From NCBI GenBank assembly GCA_963575645.1, contig OY754467.1:33663108-33727107 (forward strand): 64,000 bases of DNA, written 5' to 3'. The notes below the pieces were generated by a model. That model was not told where the DNA came from. It ran no database searches and worked only from the letters and a program-made list of their open reading frames with translations. The stretch's first letter is position 1. Each line of letters opens with the position of its first letter. Source of the stretch: Xanthostigma xanthostigma. Lineage: Eukaryota > Arthropoda > Insecta > Raphidioptera > Raphidiidae. The position numbers and the translations under genes are program-made. Below are positions 21,971 to 32,875 of the stretch, in pieces.

Positions 21971-22380
21971 AAGGCCGATGTACACAAGACCGGTTTTGCC
22001 GCTAGAAACATTGCGGCCGGCTGCCGTGCGGGTTACGAAGATGGAAATGACGTCACTGCGGACTCGCTTGCGATGTGACAGGATGGATTTCAAAATTAGA
22101 AGCAGCGTTATTTTTCGTGCTTATTCTGAGCAAGAACTAATCGGGAAACACAAACACTGCGCCATAGTGTGTGTTCTGTTCAGAGACAATAAACGTACAC
22201 TTTTGTTAACATTCAAACTATCACTGCGCGCGCGCCGTACCCATCTACAAAGCAAGCTTTAATAGACGCATCGTGTGAAGCGAACACATAAAAGCCATCA
22301 AGAAAACCAGCGCTTGAAAACTAATAATTAAATCTAGCAAGTAATCTAGCGGCAAAACCAGCCTCGTGTGCAGCGGCCTT
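21971..22380. mobile_element. TIR element with GGCCGCTGCACACGAG ends
   Basis: Left AAGGCCGATGTACACAAGAC .. TTTTGCCGCTAG; right CTAGCGGCAAAACCAGCC .. CGTGTGCAGCGGCCTT. The right half recurs inverted at 57253-57490. Long GC-rich TIRs suggest Harbinger or a relative, but no target-site duplication is clear. The 107-codon plus frame across it has no recognised domain and spans both TIRs, so I do not call it a gene. Confidence 0.65.
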
Positions 22381-23699
22381 AAGATAATAACGTCGCACGG
22401 TTTCTCGGACAGTCTGTGTGCGTAGATATATTGTCCGGTACACCGCCAAGGCTATCGTGATCATCCAATTGTTTTGTACTTATACTGGCCTTACATGTTT
22501 GCTTTGGCTTTCTTCTACAATATTAAATGATAGATAGGTATCCTTGAAAGTATTGTTGTAAGATATGGTCGATGGGTTACTAGGCTACTATCAGTAGCGT
22601 GGAAACAATACAAAAGAACCATCTTACGATTCGATTTTCCCTTTAAATATCTTGAGTTTAAGTACTATATTGTCATATTATTATTTCATAACATACTGAC
22701 TGTTGTTTATAGTTGAAAAGCACTTACTTGAAATTTAAGTTACGTATAATTTTAAAGTAATGGAAAACTTCAAATCGTGGAAGGTATTTGAAAACCAAAT
22801 CTGCATCTCGTGATTTTATAAGAAAAATTTGTAGACAATAATTAAATAGACACTGCTTTCTAAATCATACAGAAAAAAGAAAATATCGTATTTTATAGTA
22901 ATAAATCAACTATAGAAATACAAAGAATTTAGTATCTAGTATTATATAATAATAATAATATCTTTAGCAAGGATATCTTTTAAATTCTTTCTTATTTAAT
23001 TTAATGTTGTTATTTTGTGTAGAAAATAGTTGCTTTTAAATGTCTCTAAACTTGAATAATAATGACGTATTTTTCTTTTGGTTTGAAAGTAACGATATTA
23101 AATTTAAAAGTTTTTATTATTATAAAATATATTTCGCATAAAAAAATCAAATAAGAAATGATTGTTCAAAGCAACAATATAAATGTCCAGAAAGAGTATT
23201 TGTAGCGATGCGTGAAGATGGTTTGACAGATAAAGAAAAAAGTTTCTCGCGAACAGAAGGTACCGCCATGTGGGTATGAGAGCGGGAGGAAGCTTGAGGG
23301 ATGGAGTGCGCGTCCGTTCGCGAAAACGCTTTCATATAATAACAGCAGCTGAGCCGATTGATCGAAACTGTTTCGAATGATCTGTGAACTTGCCGCTGGC
23401 TACGACATGGGATCCTCGACTAGCGATGTGCTTTAAGCTTAATCATATTAATTATTTGCTATCTAATTATAGTGTATCTAATTATAGTGTTAGAGGACAG
23501 CCAAATAACAAAATCAATCTAAAAAATCTGAAAAAAACGAGTTTGAAGTACAAAAAAATATACTTTAGCAGTATCCGATAGTAAATCTCGGGGTGAACAA
23601 AAACCTGTTTCAATTTTTGTTTGTATCTAGTGGGATAGGTACACGAATTAATTATTCACTGTTACCACTTTCGGTGAACGCACTTTATACAGCGTGTCA
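22381..23699. other. No gene recognised
   Basis: AT-rich with a GC-richer stretch around 23190-23430 that carries only short frames. No element ends identified. Confidence 0.35.
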
Positions 23700-24178
23700 T
23701 TTTAATCTTCGGATGAGATTATCTTCTCAGCGTAGGGTAAAATCGAAAAATGGTTCAGGGCAAAGTTGATTGATCCGAAGGAGGACATCGGATGCCATTG
23801 TTACTTTTGACTTTCGGTCTACGGTTCAAGGTCATTCAGGGTCAACTTTTTTTCTTTAATGGGAAATCTCATTTTTCACATCAGCGTTCGATTGGCCGTA
23901 AAAACATGAAACTTTTGTCCAAACATTTTTCTTCAAGCCCCATATTTTCCGGGATATCCACGGTCCAAAGTTGGTATTAACAAATTTTTTTGAATTTTTT
24001 ACTGCCGAATCGTAGATTTTTTTGAAAAATAGCGAGTGACGAAAAGTTCTTGGAATTTTTCAAGGAATCCATTCCAATTTGCCATAATGGCATCCGATGT
24101 CTCCCTTCGAACCAATAATAATTTTGCCAATCATTTTTCGTTTTTACCCTGTAAGATAATCTCATCAGACTAGCCCTG
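23700..24178. mobile_element. TA-flanked MITE (CAGCGTGTCAT / CAGGGCTAGTC)
   Basis: TA at 23698-23699 and 24179-24180. Inner inverted matches: GATGAGATTATCTT, GGTAAAA-CGAAAAATG, ACATCGGATGCCATT against the right arm. The two arms are diverged. Related to the 'CAGGGTG' MITEs at 37892 and 34137. Short frames on both strands are incidental. Confidence 0.75.
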
Positions 24179-24890
24179 TATATTTTTTAATTTTTGTCAT
24201 AGCGGGGCGTGCACTTTTGGTTTTATCATCTATTTTGGTCATATTGATAGAATATTGGGAATGTTTTTAATGGTAGTGTATGTTAACTAAAAAAAATTGA
24301 GGGAATTTGTCTTTTATACCTACGTTTTAGCTGATATATTGTGTGTAAGGTTTAACTTTTATTCTGTTAATATTTATATGACCTACTTAGTTTTCATATC
24401 ATTCTATAGATTCAGTGAGAATAAGAAATCATAAAATGAAAGAGAGCGGCAATACTGTGTAGATATAAAAGTCGGCAGCTGTCTCATTATTAATTCCCTG
24501 TTGGTCTCAAGTTTTAATATAAATTGCAAACAATTTCAGCTGTCAATATTCTCATTAAATATAAAATAAAAATATACTACATTTACGTGCTTATCCGCTC
24601 ACATAAATAATACACTACTAATATCTGTCAGTATGCTGGTATTATTTCGTCTGTTGACAAACAAAAACATTACCTACGTCAGTTTTTAGAATGTTTGGCT
24701 TAGTTTTCGTCAGGGTTTTCCCGTTGTATCGACTGATGGAATACGTTCTTTTAACTCTGAAAGTATTTTTCCGTTCTTTTACTGTGACAAATGACACATT
24801 TTTTCAATTTTATTTTTGACGATAGTTTACTTAGTTTTGTGTTGTCGTGAGTTAATAATTATTACGACTATGAAAACTTTCAAAACCGTT
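24179..24890. other. No gene seen
   Basis: AT-rich spacer; nothing recognised. Confidence 0.35.
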
Positions 24891-24904
24891 ACATTTTACT
24901 TAGC

Positions 24905-25085
24905 GTTTCGCTCGAACTACAATTTGCTCTTCCACCATGCATAGACAAGCTCTCCCACCAAACATAGACCCGTTCTTCCACCACGAATGGCTCTGTCTGT
25001 CTATTATATATAAAACCCGCTCTTCCACCGTGTGACCCGTTTGTCCACCATGCATAAACTTCCACCACAATCACGTGAATTTTTA
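24905..25085. repeat. Degenerate CTCTTCCACCATGCATAG tandem repeat
   Basis: Five or six spaced variants of 'CTCTTCCACCATGCATAG' (CTCTCCCACCAAACATAG, GTTCTTCCACCACGAATGG, GCTCTTCCACCGTGTG, TTTGTCCACCATGCATAA). The reverse complement resembles the ATGGTGGAAG motif of the repeats at 5148 and 42215. Confidence 0.6.
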
Positions 25086-25141
25086 TATTTTGTCCAAACT
25101 TCTTAAACAATTTTTTTGGTATCATTTTTAACCATATTAAT

Positions 25142-25372
25142 ATTTATGAATTTATTCAATAAATAAAATTATCGACCAATTTTTCAGACAATATATTAAA
25201 AAAATCTTTCACGAATTACATTAAAAATAAATAGAAACTAATTATTAATTATTTTTTTATATTTTTAGATCCGTTCTGAAGAAGATCCAAATCCGGATCG
25301 AAACGGTAATGTATTATTGATATTTTTTGTTAATATATTGTCTGAAAAATTGGTCGATAATTTTATTTATTG
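25142..25372 (+). repeat. HHL repeat, copy with best-preserved arms
   Basis: Foldback: ATAAATAAAATTATCGACC .. TTTTTCAGACAATATATT on the left, inverse AATATATTGTCTGAAAAATT .. GATAATTTTATTTATT on the right. The hairpin core is at 25276-25302. Followed by GAGTTCTAATCAGACGTTAA, a segment that also abuts other copies. Confidence 0.75.
25276..25315 (+). ncRNA. Hammerhead-like hairpin motif (HHL family)
   Basis: CTGAAGA (25276-25282), one extra A, stem GATCC (25284-25288), loop AAATCC, stem GGATC (25295-25299), then GAAAC. This resembles the hammerhead core CUGANGA - helix II - GAAA, with one additional base between A9 and helix II. Helix III could be AC/GU closing into GTA, but helix I does not form in this copy. 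Motif only; catalysis unproven. Confidence 0.35.
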
Positions 25373-25617
25373 AAGAGTTCTAATCAGACGTTAATCAAAG
25401 ATTTGTTTATGAATTTATTATTACTACATAGTAAAATAGATCTAGATAATATAATAACGTAATAATTTACATTATTTTTATATCATTATTTGTTTAAAAA
25501 ACGTTTTAGCTATTGCGCATGACTGTGAAGGTTCTATTACCGTTCGCAGAGAAGTTGGAACAGAGCTATAGGCGTGTCTTTTTTAAACAGTGATCAAACG
25601 GGAATCTAATTAGATCT

Positions 25618-25800
25618 AATCTTTGATTAACGTCTGATTAGTACTCTTCAATAAATAAAATTACCGACCAATTTTTCAGACAATTATATTAACAAAAAAT
25701 ATAATTATAATTCAATAAATTTACGTTACGAGCCGGTTTTGGATCTTCTTCAGATTTGAGTTAAAAAATATAAAAAATAATCAGTAATTAGTTTCTAATA
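25618..25800 (-). repeat. HHL repeat, half copy
   Basis: Reads ATCTTTGATTAACGTCTGAT, ATTACCGACCAATTTTTCAG, then minus-strand core with GATCC present and the partner changed to GGCTC. Ends at AATTAGTTTCTAATAAAATT, the same breakpoint as the copy at 27165. Confidence 0.65.
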
Positions 25801-25834
25801 AAATTAAGTTTGAGTTTTCGTAAATTTCGAAATA

Positions 25835-26358
25835 CAGTGTAAACTCTTTATAACGTCCTTCGTTATAACTAAAAACTCCCTATAACGTCGAAATTTTTAC
25901 GATTTGGTTGGTTTACCTTAAAACCTATACATTAATACCCTCTTTATAACGCAACAGCCATTCTCTATTACGAAGAAATATATTCATATTTAGGCGTCAG
26001 CAAATGTTAACAGACATAAAGAGGACCATTCTGAACCATCACCATCTATTCAACAAGCACTTGATGACGCCAAACTTATCGAAAAATTCCTATTATTTAA
26101 TGAAGATTATTCCACCACATCCCAAGGCATGCATAAGATACTTAAAATACAAAACAAAATATATTAGCATAGCGAAAATGGTCAGGCAAATTTAACAAAC
26201 TATAGGTATATGTGTTTGGAATAAATTAATTTTGTGAAGATTATTGAAGATTATTGTTAATTTGATTGTTTTTCTTTCTTCACTCCATATAACGGTAACT
26301 CTCTATAACGATAAAAAATGCTCGGTCCCTTGAGTTTCGTTATAAAGAGTTTACACTG
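25835..26358 (+). mobile_element. Pogo/Tigger-like element, internally deleted
   Basis: Perfectly placed TIRs CAGTGTAAACTCTTTATAAC and its inverse at the right end, flanked by TA (25833-25834, 26359-26360). Only the 3' end of the transposase reading frame remains (25997-26167). Diverged relatives at 9353 and 35029. Confidence 0.85.
25997..26167 (+). pseudogene. Pogo/Tigger transposase C-terminal remnant
   Basis: Open from after the stop at 25991-25993 to TAG at 26165-26167, 56 residues. The tail includes IQQALDDAKLIEKFL then NEDYSTTSQGMHKI, a helical acidic tail like the C-terminus of CENP-B/pogo-type transposases, where a similar 'AL..L..L..F' segment is common. The HTH and DDE domains are gone. 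Identification rests on the TIRs plus this tail. Confidence 0.55.
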
Positions 26359-26360
26359 TA

Positions 26361-27142
26361 TTATTAATTAGTTCTAATTAGAGTCGCTAAAGCATGAAAA
26401 GATAGAACAAAGCATCTTTTATAAAATCAAAAGTGTCGATTTCAATCATTTTGATCTATAGCCAAAAAAATAATATATATAATTTGGAATTCGTTTATTT
26501 GTACGTCATAATAATAAAACAGACAATATTATGATTGCATGAAATGAGTTATTATGAGGCTATTAACTGGATTTGAACTGCGGTCGTAAAAGTCGAGTGC
26601 CAGCACACTGATGGCTCATATTGGCGAACCTCTAAAGCTGATGAGACATAAAATATGAGGGCGTGGACATTATATTAATAGCCGTTCATATCAGTTAAAA
26701 ACGTGTAATCAAAATAACGCAATACGGATAACTGTTCAAGAAAATATAACGAAATAAATACCTACACGTTAAATGTTTCGGGAATGGCATTTTGTATAAT
26801 TGAGCTATTAAAAAAATTTTAATTCGTAAAAGTATTGGCATTTTAGAAACAATCATCAAAATTTAAAATTACATAATATTAAATACTCCAAATAGATGAC
26901 TACACTTCACATAGAAAATAGTAGTTTATTTATCTAGATTGTAATGCAATATTTTATGTGTGAGTTGTAATATTATGGAAAAATGAGATTTAGCGAGTTT
27001 CAATATTCACACAAGCCATAAAAGCATTACATTCGAAATATATACTATATATTTTTTATTAAAGGGTTAGGGGTAGTCAGGATTTTGAAAAAAAATATTT
27101 TTTTAACATTTTCTTGTAGTATGTTTCGTAAATATTCAAATC
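26361..27142. other. No gene seen
   Basis: AT-rich spacer; no element ends recognised. Confidence 0.35.
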
Positions 27143-27300
27143 TTTGATTAACGTCTGATGATATAAAAAAACTCAAACTTAATTTTATTAGAAACTAACT
27201 ACTAATTAATTTTTAAATTTTTTAGCTCAATTCTAAAGAAACTTCAAATCCGGACCCAAACGTAAATTCATTGAATTATAATTTTATTTATTTTCGAAAA
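27143..27300 (+). repeat. HHL repeat, decayed copy
   Basis: ATCTTTGATTAACGTCTGAT, then TAATTTTATTAGAAACTAAC, then a core decayed to CTAAAGAAACTTC / CGGACCCAAACG. Both stem and GAAA are lost, as expected for a neutral copy. Confidence 0.65.
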
Positions 27301-28345
27301 TATTTCCTAAAAATTTCAAGTCAATTTAATGAATAGTTTCCGAGATAATAATTATTATATGGTCCAGGATTAGATGACGGGGTGTAGGTAAGATGAAAAT
27401 TTTAAACGCGTTTTTCTCGAAACTATGTTTTCGAAGTCTGTGCAATTCAAGAACCACTAGATGAATTTAAATGAAATTTTTACAGCTTATTGAAAGCAGA
27501 AAAACTAGGACTTGATCGAAAGATTTTTTTTGTTGAAAACTTCGATTTTTTTTAAAAATAAATTCATTTTTTTTGTTTGTTTGAAAATTTGGATGAAAGC
27601 TTAAGTCGCCATTTTGTTGATTTAAAAAAAATCGATTAAGTTTTAGATTTACTATTAAACTAAAGACTTTTCTTTGTATTACTGATTTTGGATAAACCAC
27701 CAGTTATGATGGTCACCGCAAAGCAGTACTCTCTATGAGATCTTTAGCGAATCCAGAGGAGAGATTCACACCACGTTTTAGACACTAATGACTAGTTGTA
27801 GAGCGTCTATAATCTGCAATACCTTGCAGTCGATGGGATACGTTGTATTTTTGCTTGAATAAGAAAAATCGTAAAAAATATATCAAGGCACTCTTGTAAA
27901 AAAAAAATACTCGATCACTACACTATATAGGCGTGTGAATTTTATGCGATTATAGGTAGCGGATTTTTATGACTCTTTTGATGTTCGGGCGCGATTTCTG
28001 GCAATAAAAAGGTCGTAACGTACATTTATAAAATAACTATTACAATGTCGTTACATTAAAATCTAGAAATAAAAGTGCTTTTGTTTTTGTACAAAACGCA
28101 CGCTAAATATTGCATAATATCGAATGAGTTCAATTATATTCCATTATCCGACGGCTGTTGAAAAATAGCATCTACTATTTTCAAGTTCTATCCAATTGAG
28201 CGAAGTTTAATTGAAAATGTTTCCTATAGTTCAAAGTTAAGCTCAATCCCGAAATAATGCATTATTTGCAAAATACATTACTTTTAATAATGCATTAGAG
28301 TAAAATTGCTTGGAGAAAATAGCAAGAGGCCAGTCTGCGTCGTAA
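27301..28345. other. No gene seen
   Basis: AT-rich; a 77-codon minus frame at 27467-27700 is low-complexity Lys/Phe/Asn and not credible as a gene. Confidence 0.35.
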
Positions 28346-28863
28346 GGCCGTTTGTCCACCGCCGCCGTCACCGAGAACGAGATGACGGCGCCGATTTAGC
28401 GATACATACATTTACTATGGCCATGTGTCCACCGCACCCCCGTCACCCCGGCCGCCGATGTTTCGAGTAGTTCGGCGTGACCGCTAGAACTCGGCACGGT
28501 TTTATGACGGGCCGATGTGCCGGCAATACAAAACACGTTTGTTCTTGTCCACACACTACCGTCGCACCGCACCGTTCGCCCGGTTTTTGTTTTGTCTATC
28601 ATAAAATTTGTAAAAAAATGGCTAACAAATTCAGATACGATATTTATACATTAATTGAACTTGTAGAGAGTAAAGACTGTTTGTGGGATAAAACAAAGGA
28701 TGTGTCCAAAGATAAAATTTTGAGAAAAAATGCGTGGCGCGACAAAGCTCTAGAACTGAGCTCGCGGTGGGCACACGATCGCCGTCACGTCATCTAAACT
28801 CTCAGCCCGAAGTAATCTCGTTCTCGGTGACATCCCGGTGACGGCGGCGGTGGACAAACGGCT
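28346..28863 (+). mobile_element. PIF/Harbinger-type element encoding a MADF fragment
   Basis: Flanked by TAA (28343-28345, 28864-28866). TIRs GGCCGTTTGTCCACCGCCGC (left) and inverse of AGCCGTTTGTCCACCGCCGC (right) extend about 35 bp, with CACCGAGAACGAGAT repeated subterminally. A 3-bp TAA duplication is the Harbinger hallmark, and Harbingers encode a MADF/Myb-like partner protein, as seen here. At 518 bp it is internally deleted, with no transposase. Confidence 0.85.
28618..28797 (+). pseudogene. MADF-domain N-terminal fragment (Harbinger DNA-binding partner)
   Basis: ATG at 28618 gives 59 codons to TAA at 28795. Residues about 3-40 include LIELVESKDCLWDK and RKNAWRDK, the first half of a MADF domain ('LI..V...P.LWD......D...R..AW'). 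After WRDK the frame runs into right-TIR sequence. In full Harbingers the MADF/Myb-like protein binds TIR DNA and assists the transposase. Truncated, presumably non-functional. The frame is open upstream of the ATG to 28477 through TIR-proximal DNA, hence my choice of the ATG. Confidence 0.7.
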
Positions 28864-28866
28864 TAA

Positions 28867-29410
28867 GAAGAGTGGGAAAAACGTGATTAATTGTAATTTC
28901 AGGAACAATCACACGTAATATCTGTACTGCTAATGGTTCGTCACGACCATATATTTAATAACTTCTATACTGCTAGTGGCTGGAAGCGTGGCCCATGAAG
29001 TGAGACAGCAAATGATTGTTTTCTACCTCTTGCTTTTTACTTGACCCGTTGTGCGCAAGTGTCGCGTCTGTTGTGCGGCAATTAGTAAGTGGAATGGAGC
29101 AAGCCACATCCCTTTCAATGTGCAAACTGACGCGCATCCATTCATAGACATGCGCATAAGACTCTGAGTATAATAAGTGAAACAGACGTATATATGTCTG
29201 CACCGTAGTGTTTAAGTCTTTAAGTCTCGACTAGCAACAAATAACTAAATAGGATCCCACCCCGTGTTAGAAAACTTAGACCTGTCCGATCCGAAACTCG
29301 TTTGTGCGTGGAAATGACGCTGCTGTTTTCTCTAAACGATACGACTCTAAATAAATGGCGATATTTGTTAAGCAAACAGGTGATTAACAGACGTTTTCAT
29401 TTGTTTTCAG
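28867..29410 (+). other. Probable intron or upstream region of the host gene
   Basis: Ends in a good acceptor: a likely branch site GTGATTAAC at about 29379-29387, a pyrimidine-rich tract and TTTTCAG at 29404-29410. No upstream exon with a matching one-base-overhang donor was identified. Confidence 0.5.
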
Positions 29411-29570
29411 TGTATACCCGTTTGGTGCACGGTGGCCATCACCAGCACCACGTTCACCAAGGCTGTGGACAGGACGAGTTGGTTCAGTGCGCCAAACCTC
29501 TGCAAGTTCTCACCGACAGCACAGAGTTCTCGTTTGTCGCTTCCAAGGAGGAACTGAATCGTCTTTGTCC
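29411..29570 (+). CDS. Internal exon of a His/Cys-rich, probably secreted insect protein
   Basis: 160-bp exon bounded by TTTTCAG (acceptor) and GTAAGT (donor, from 29571). It takes one base from the previous exon, encodes 52 full codons plus split codons at each end, and leaves two bases (CC). The peptide has a His-rich patch (His 7, 10, 11, 13, 14, 16, counting the split first codon as 1) then Cys 19, 27 and 53 in a pattern GCGQDELVQCAKPLQVL .. EELNRLCP. Spaced cysteines and absence of Lys/Arg clusters suggest an extracellular protein with disulphides; family not identified with certainty. GC-richer than its surroundings and open throughout. The signal-peptide exon and following exons were not found, so the gene probably spans large repeat-filled introns. 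Confidence 0.8.
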
Positions 29571-30817
29571 GTAAGTATTTTTTCTTCTTTTTAATCATTT
29601 ATTGGTGTGTTTGGTTATCGTAGTGTAACAAAACTGTTCTACTATGTGGTAGAAAATGTTTGTTTGCAATAGTGAAACATTAACAAAACAGTTAAACACA
29701 CAAACAAAAGTACTTCTCTATAACGTAACAGAAACAAAACAAAAATTCTAATAAAATAAAAGAATAAGTAATAATGAATTCAAAGTCACTACACAAAATA
29801 TTTACAACATATAAACTCACTAAAGTTTATTTAGCAAACTTATTTTTTAATTATATACAAGAGATTATTTATGTTAAACTATTTATTTCGCGCACTGTTT
29901 ATTTACACAGTTCGTTGATCTATTTATCTCGGCAGTTACCTCAGTCCTGTCCAGGTCCACGGCACTGACTGTTAATGTATGTCACAACTATTTGTCGATT
30001 GTTAACTCAATGAAACCCAATGTATGACTGTCTGTCTACTGAGCTATTGGTTGTATATATATGCGCTGGATAGTTCTTTCTTTTCTTGCATTCTTTGTTG
30101 TCTGGAATTTGACAACAAAGCCTTTTTACCTACGGATATTGTTATTGTTTGAAGAATCAAGCCGATTGTAGTCCACAACAATCCGTGTGTCATTGTTAGA
30201 TTGTTGTTTCATGAAATTCTTTGTCGTGTAACAGTAAGTACTCCAGTGTAAAGAGAACTAACACTTTTTTGTTTGTTACAAAAGTGTAAGATACATTGAC
30301 CTGTTTGGTATTTCTGTGTTAGACTAAAAGTGTCAACACTAGTGTTAAAGATATAAAAAAAAACACTTTTCTTTTAAACATAACAATTTTACATCCTAAC
30401 TAGAATTGCTAGGATGAAAAATTTCTACAAGACGGTGCCGCTGTTACCTCCAGTTATTTTATATTACCTATAACACGTAATCTAAAATATAAAGTTGTCA
30501 TTTTGTTGGCACAATAAAATGATGTTAACTTTACAATGTACAAAAAAATTACTTTCTCTCGCGATGAATCGCTAGCATAAAAAAACTATGCACCATAACG
30601 AAACCGTACAAACAAGAATAACACACTAAGAGGAAAACTTCGAGAATATTTTTTTTTATCATTGTAATAACAAAGATCATAGGCGTAGTTTAGATTTGTA
30701 TATACACAGTGACAGACACTGAGGCCCGAGTCGACTTTTTTATTTCGAGATCCTTTTTAAAAAATAAATGTCCCCGTAGACCTTTAAGCCACTTATAGCT
30801 TAAGCAACGAATTATTT
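29571..30817 (+). other. Probable downstream intron
   Basis: Starts with the donor GTAAGT. AT-rich, with only short low-complexity frames and a small hairpin ATCCTAACTAGAATTGCTAG at about 30391-30413. No repeat family recognised. Confidence 0.45.
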
Positions 30818-31396
30818 GTAGATGGAAAAGTCGAAAGCAGAACATTTGACTTAGGAACTTTGTTTGGACTAGTTAGGAGATAAACATACTAAAAGTCCTT
30901 ACCCCTCCGAGATACGCCCGAAGGGGGGGAGCACAAAGAAGGTCCCGTTTTTTGGTTTTTTGCTTTCATCTCGAAAACGGTACGTCGTACGAAATTTTGT
31001 TGTAATACATAATGAAAGCTGATAAAATTCTCTACAACTTTAGCTTTCACACTTTTTATCTATCTGCAATCTTTGCCTAGCTATGAGCTCCGAAAAATGA
31101 TCGATTTTCAAAAATGTGTTAAATTCTCTGTAGCACATTGTAACAATACGAATTTGTCAAAATCATTTCGTATTGCTTCATCCACACTATTAAAAACATC
31201 CATACACTATTAAAAAATAACATAAGCTGGGAGTGCCTCCACGCAGGGCCCTCTTTCCCACTGGGCACGTGCCCAGGGCCCCGCAATCGATAGGGACCCC
31301 CTAGTTCCTGCCAGATCACCAAACTTAAGTTTATCTCCTAACTAGTCCAAACAAAGTTCCTAAGTCAAACGTTCTGCTTTCGACTTTTCCATCTAC
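30818..31396. repeat. Inverted repeat, 68-bp arms
   Basis: Arms 30818-30885 and 31329-31396 (GTAGATGGAAAAGTCGAAAG .. and inverse) differ at one or two positions. The loop of about 440 bp contains a perfect 16-bp palindrome CTGGGCACGTGCCCAG at 31261-31276 inside a GC-rich GGGCCC..GGGCCCC block. Probably a foldback transposon. Confidence 0.75.
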
Positions 31397-32875
31397 ATTC
31401 CCCTTATGAGCACTCATTGACCAAACGATTAGGTACGTCGACAATGTTACTAGGCTATTTCTTCAAAGTTGTTAGTGATTTTTACAATTTTTTTTTATAT
31501 ATGCCATAAAGCAGCCTCTGTCGCGTCGTTAATCTGCCACTAGATGTATACAGTGCCTTCGATAGGACGTGCAGTTAATTAGTTGGAAACAAAATTTGCC
31601 GTATCAAAAAAATATTAAATTAAGTAATAATTCATATGAACTCGATTTTCACGTCGGTGAAACAGTTATGCAACTATTTATATAAAAATTGAACTATTTA
31701 ATTTGAAGATAAATAGAAATTTTTGAATGTATACCATTATAATAGAAAAAACAACATTATAGCAAATATCTCTTCTACGCTTGCGCCGATTATTTCATAT
31801 TTACATGTCAAACGTCTTATCAAAATTTGATTTTGATGCCGTGCTAACAAATAAACAGACTAACGAACAGACTTTTTCCAAAAATATGTTTTTTGGATTC
31901 AAGGAACCTCAAAACGAAAAATGTTTGTAAATTATTGATATATCTACTTTGTGCACGTTACAATTGTAGTTCTTCTTTAAATATATAATTTATACACATC
32001 CCTGGTTATTGGTGACTTGTTTATCTGGATAAAAATAAGTTTTGCCAGTGAAAAATATGAAAGCATTAATTTCAGTAGGTATTTTTAATTTGAATCTAAT
32101 TATTTTCTGTTAGATACTTACATTTTTTTTAAAAGGAACGATAAATAAAATAAAAATATGAAAAATTGAAAAACGATCGTTTACATAAATGCAAGTTTAT
32201 TAACTAAAAAAAATTGTTATTATCATATATACCTAATAAGTTACAAAGCATCGAACTTTCAATAATTAGAGTAATAATTGAAGAAAAATTTAGTATAAGT
32301 ATAGTTTTATTTTTTTATGTATTTGTGTTGTCAGAAACTTTTCTGTTGCAGGTAGTTATGTATCATTATTAAAAATTTGTAAATTGGAAACACGATAATT
32401 GATAAAATTACCTATTATACTAACAATATGGGAACTTCGAAACTCGAAGGTTGAAAATTCACTTTTCAGCAACAGTCGAACTTGCGTGTTGATAAATGCA
32501 GGAAAATTACAATTTAGTCTCTGTATATTTTCCTTCCACTTCTTTTATTTAAATAAATAGATCGATTTTTCTAAATACAGTAATTTATCAAAATTTAAGT
32601 GATATAATTTGCGCTAAATGGATGATTCTAATAAATGATAGATATAAACCCTCGACTCACCAATAAATTTCTTGTGTTCAAATATTGTAGAGTTTTTTAA
32701 TATTTAAAATATTCGATAATAGTTAAATATGAATCGTGTATTAACATTTTATGACAAAAAAAAATCTAGCCAATTGGGCGAAGGTATACTATTTCAATTT
32801 AAAATAATAGAAATCTTTGATTAACGTCTGAATAGAACTCTTCAATTTTTTTCATTTTAAAATAACAGAAATAAA
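31397..32875. other. No gene; small repeat fragments
   Basis: 31735-31925 is a minus-oriented family X fragment (TATACCATTATAATAGAAAA .. TTTTGGATTCAAGGAACC). 32808-32845 is a tail of the HHL repeat (ATCTTTGATTAACGTCTGAA). The rest is AT-rich. Confidence 0.5.

Noticed and set aside
21939-22262. 107-codon plus-strand open frame
   Set aside because: Spans the terminal inverted repeat of a transposon-like element, has no recognisable domain, and the matching half copy at 57253 has a different frame.
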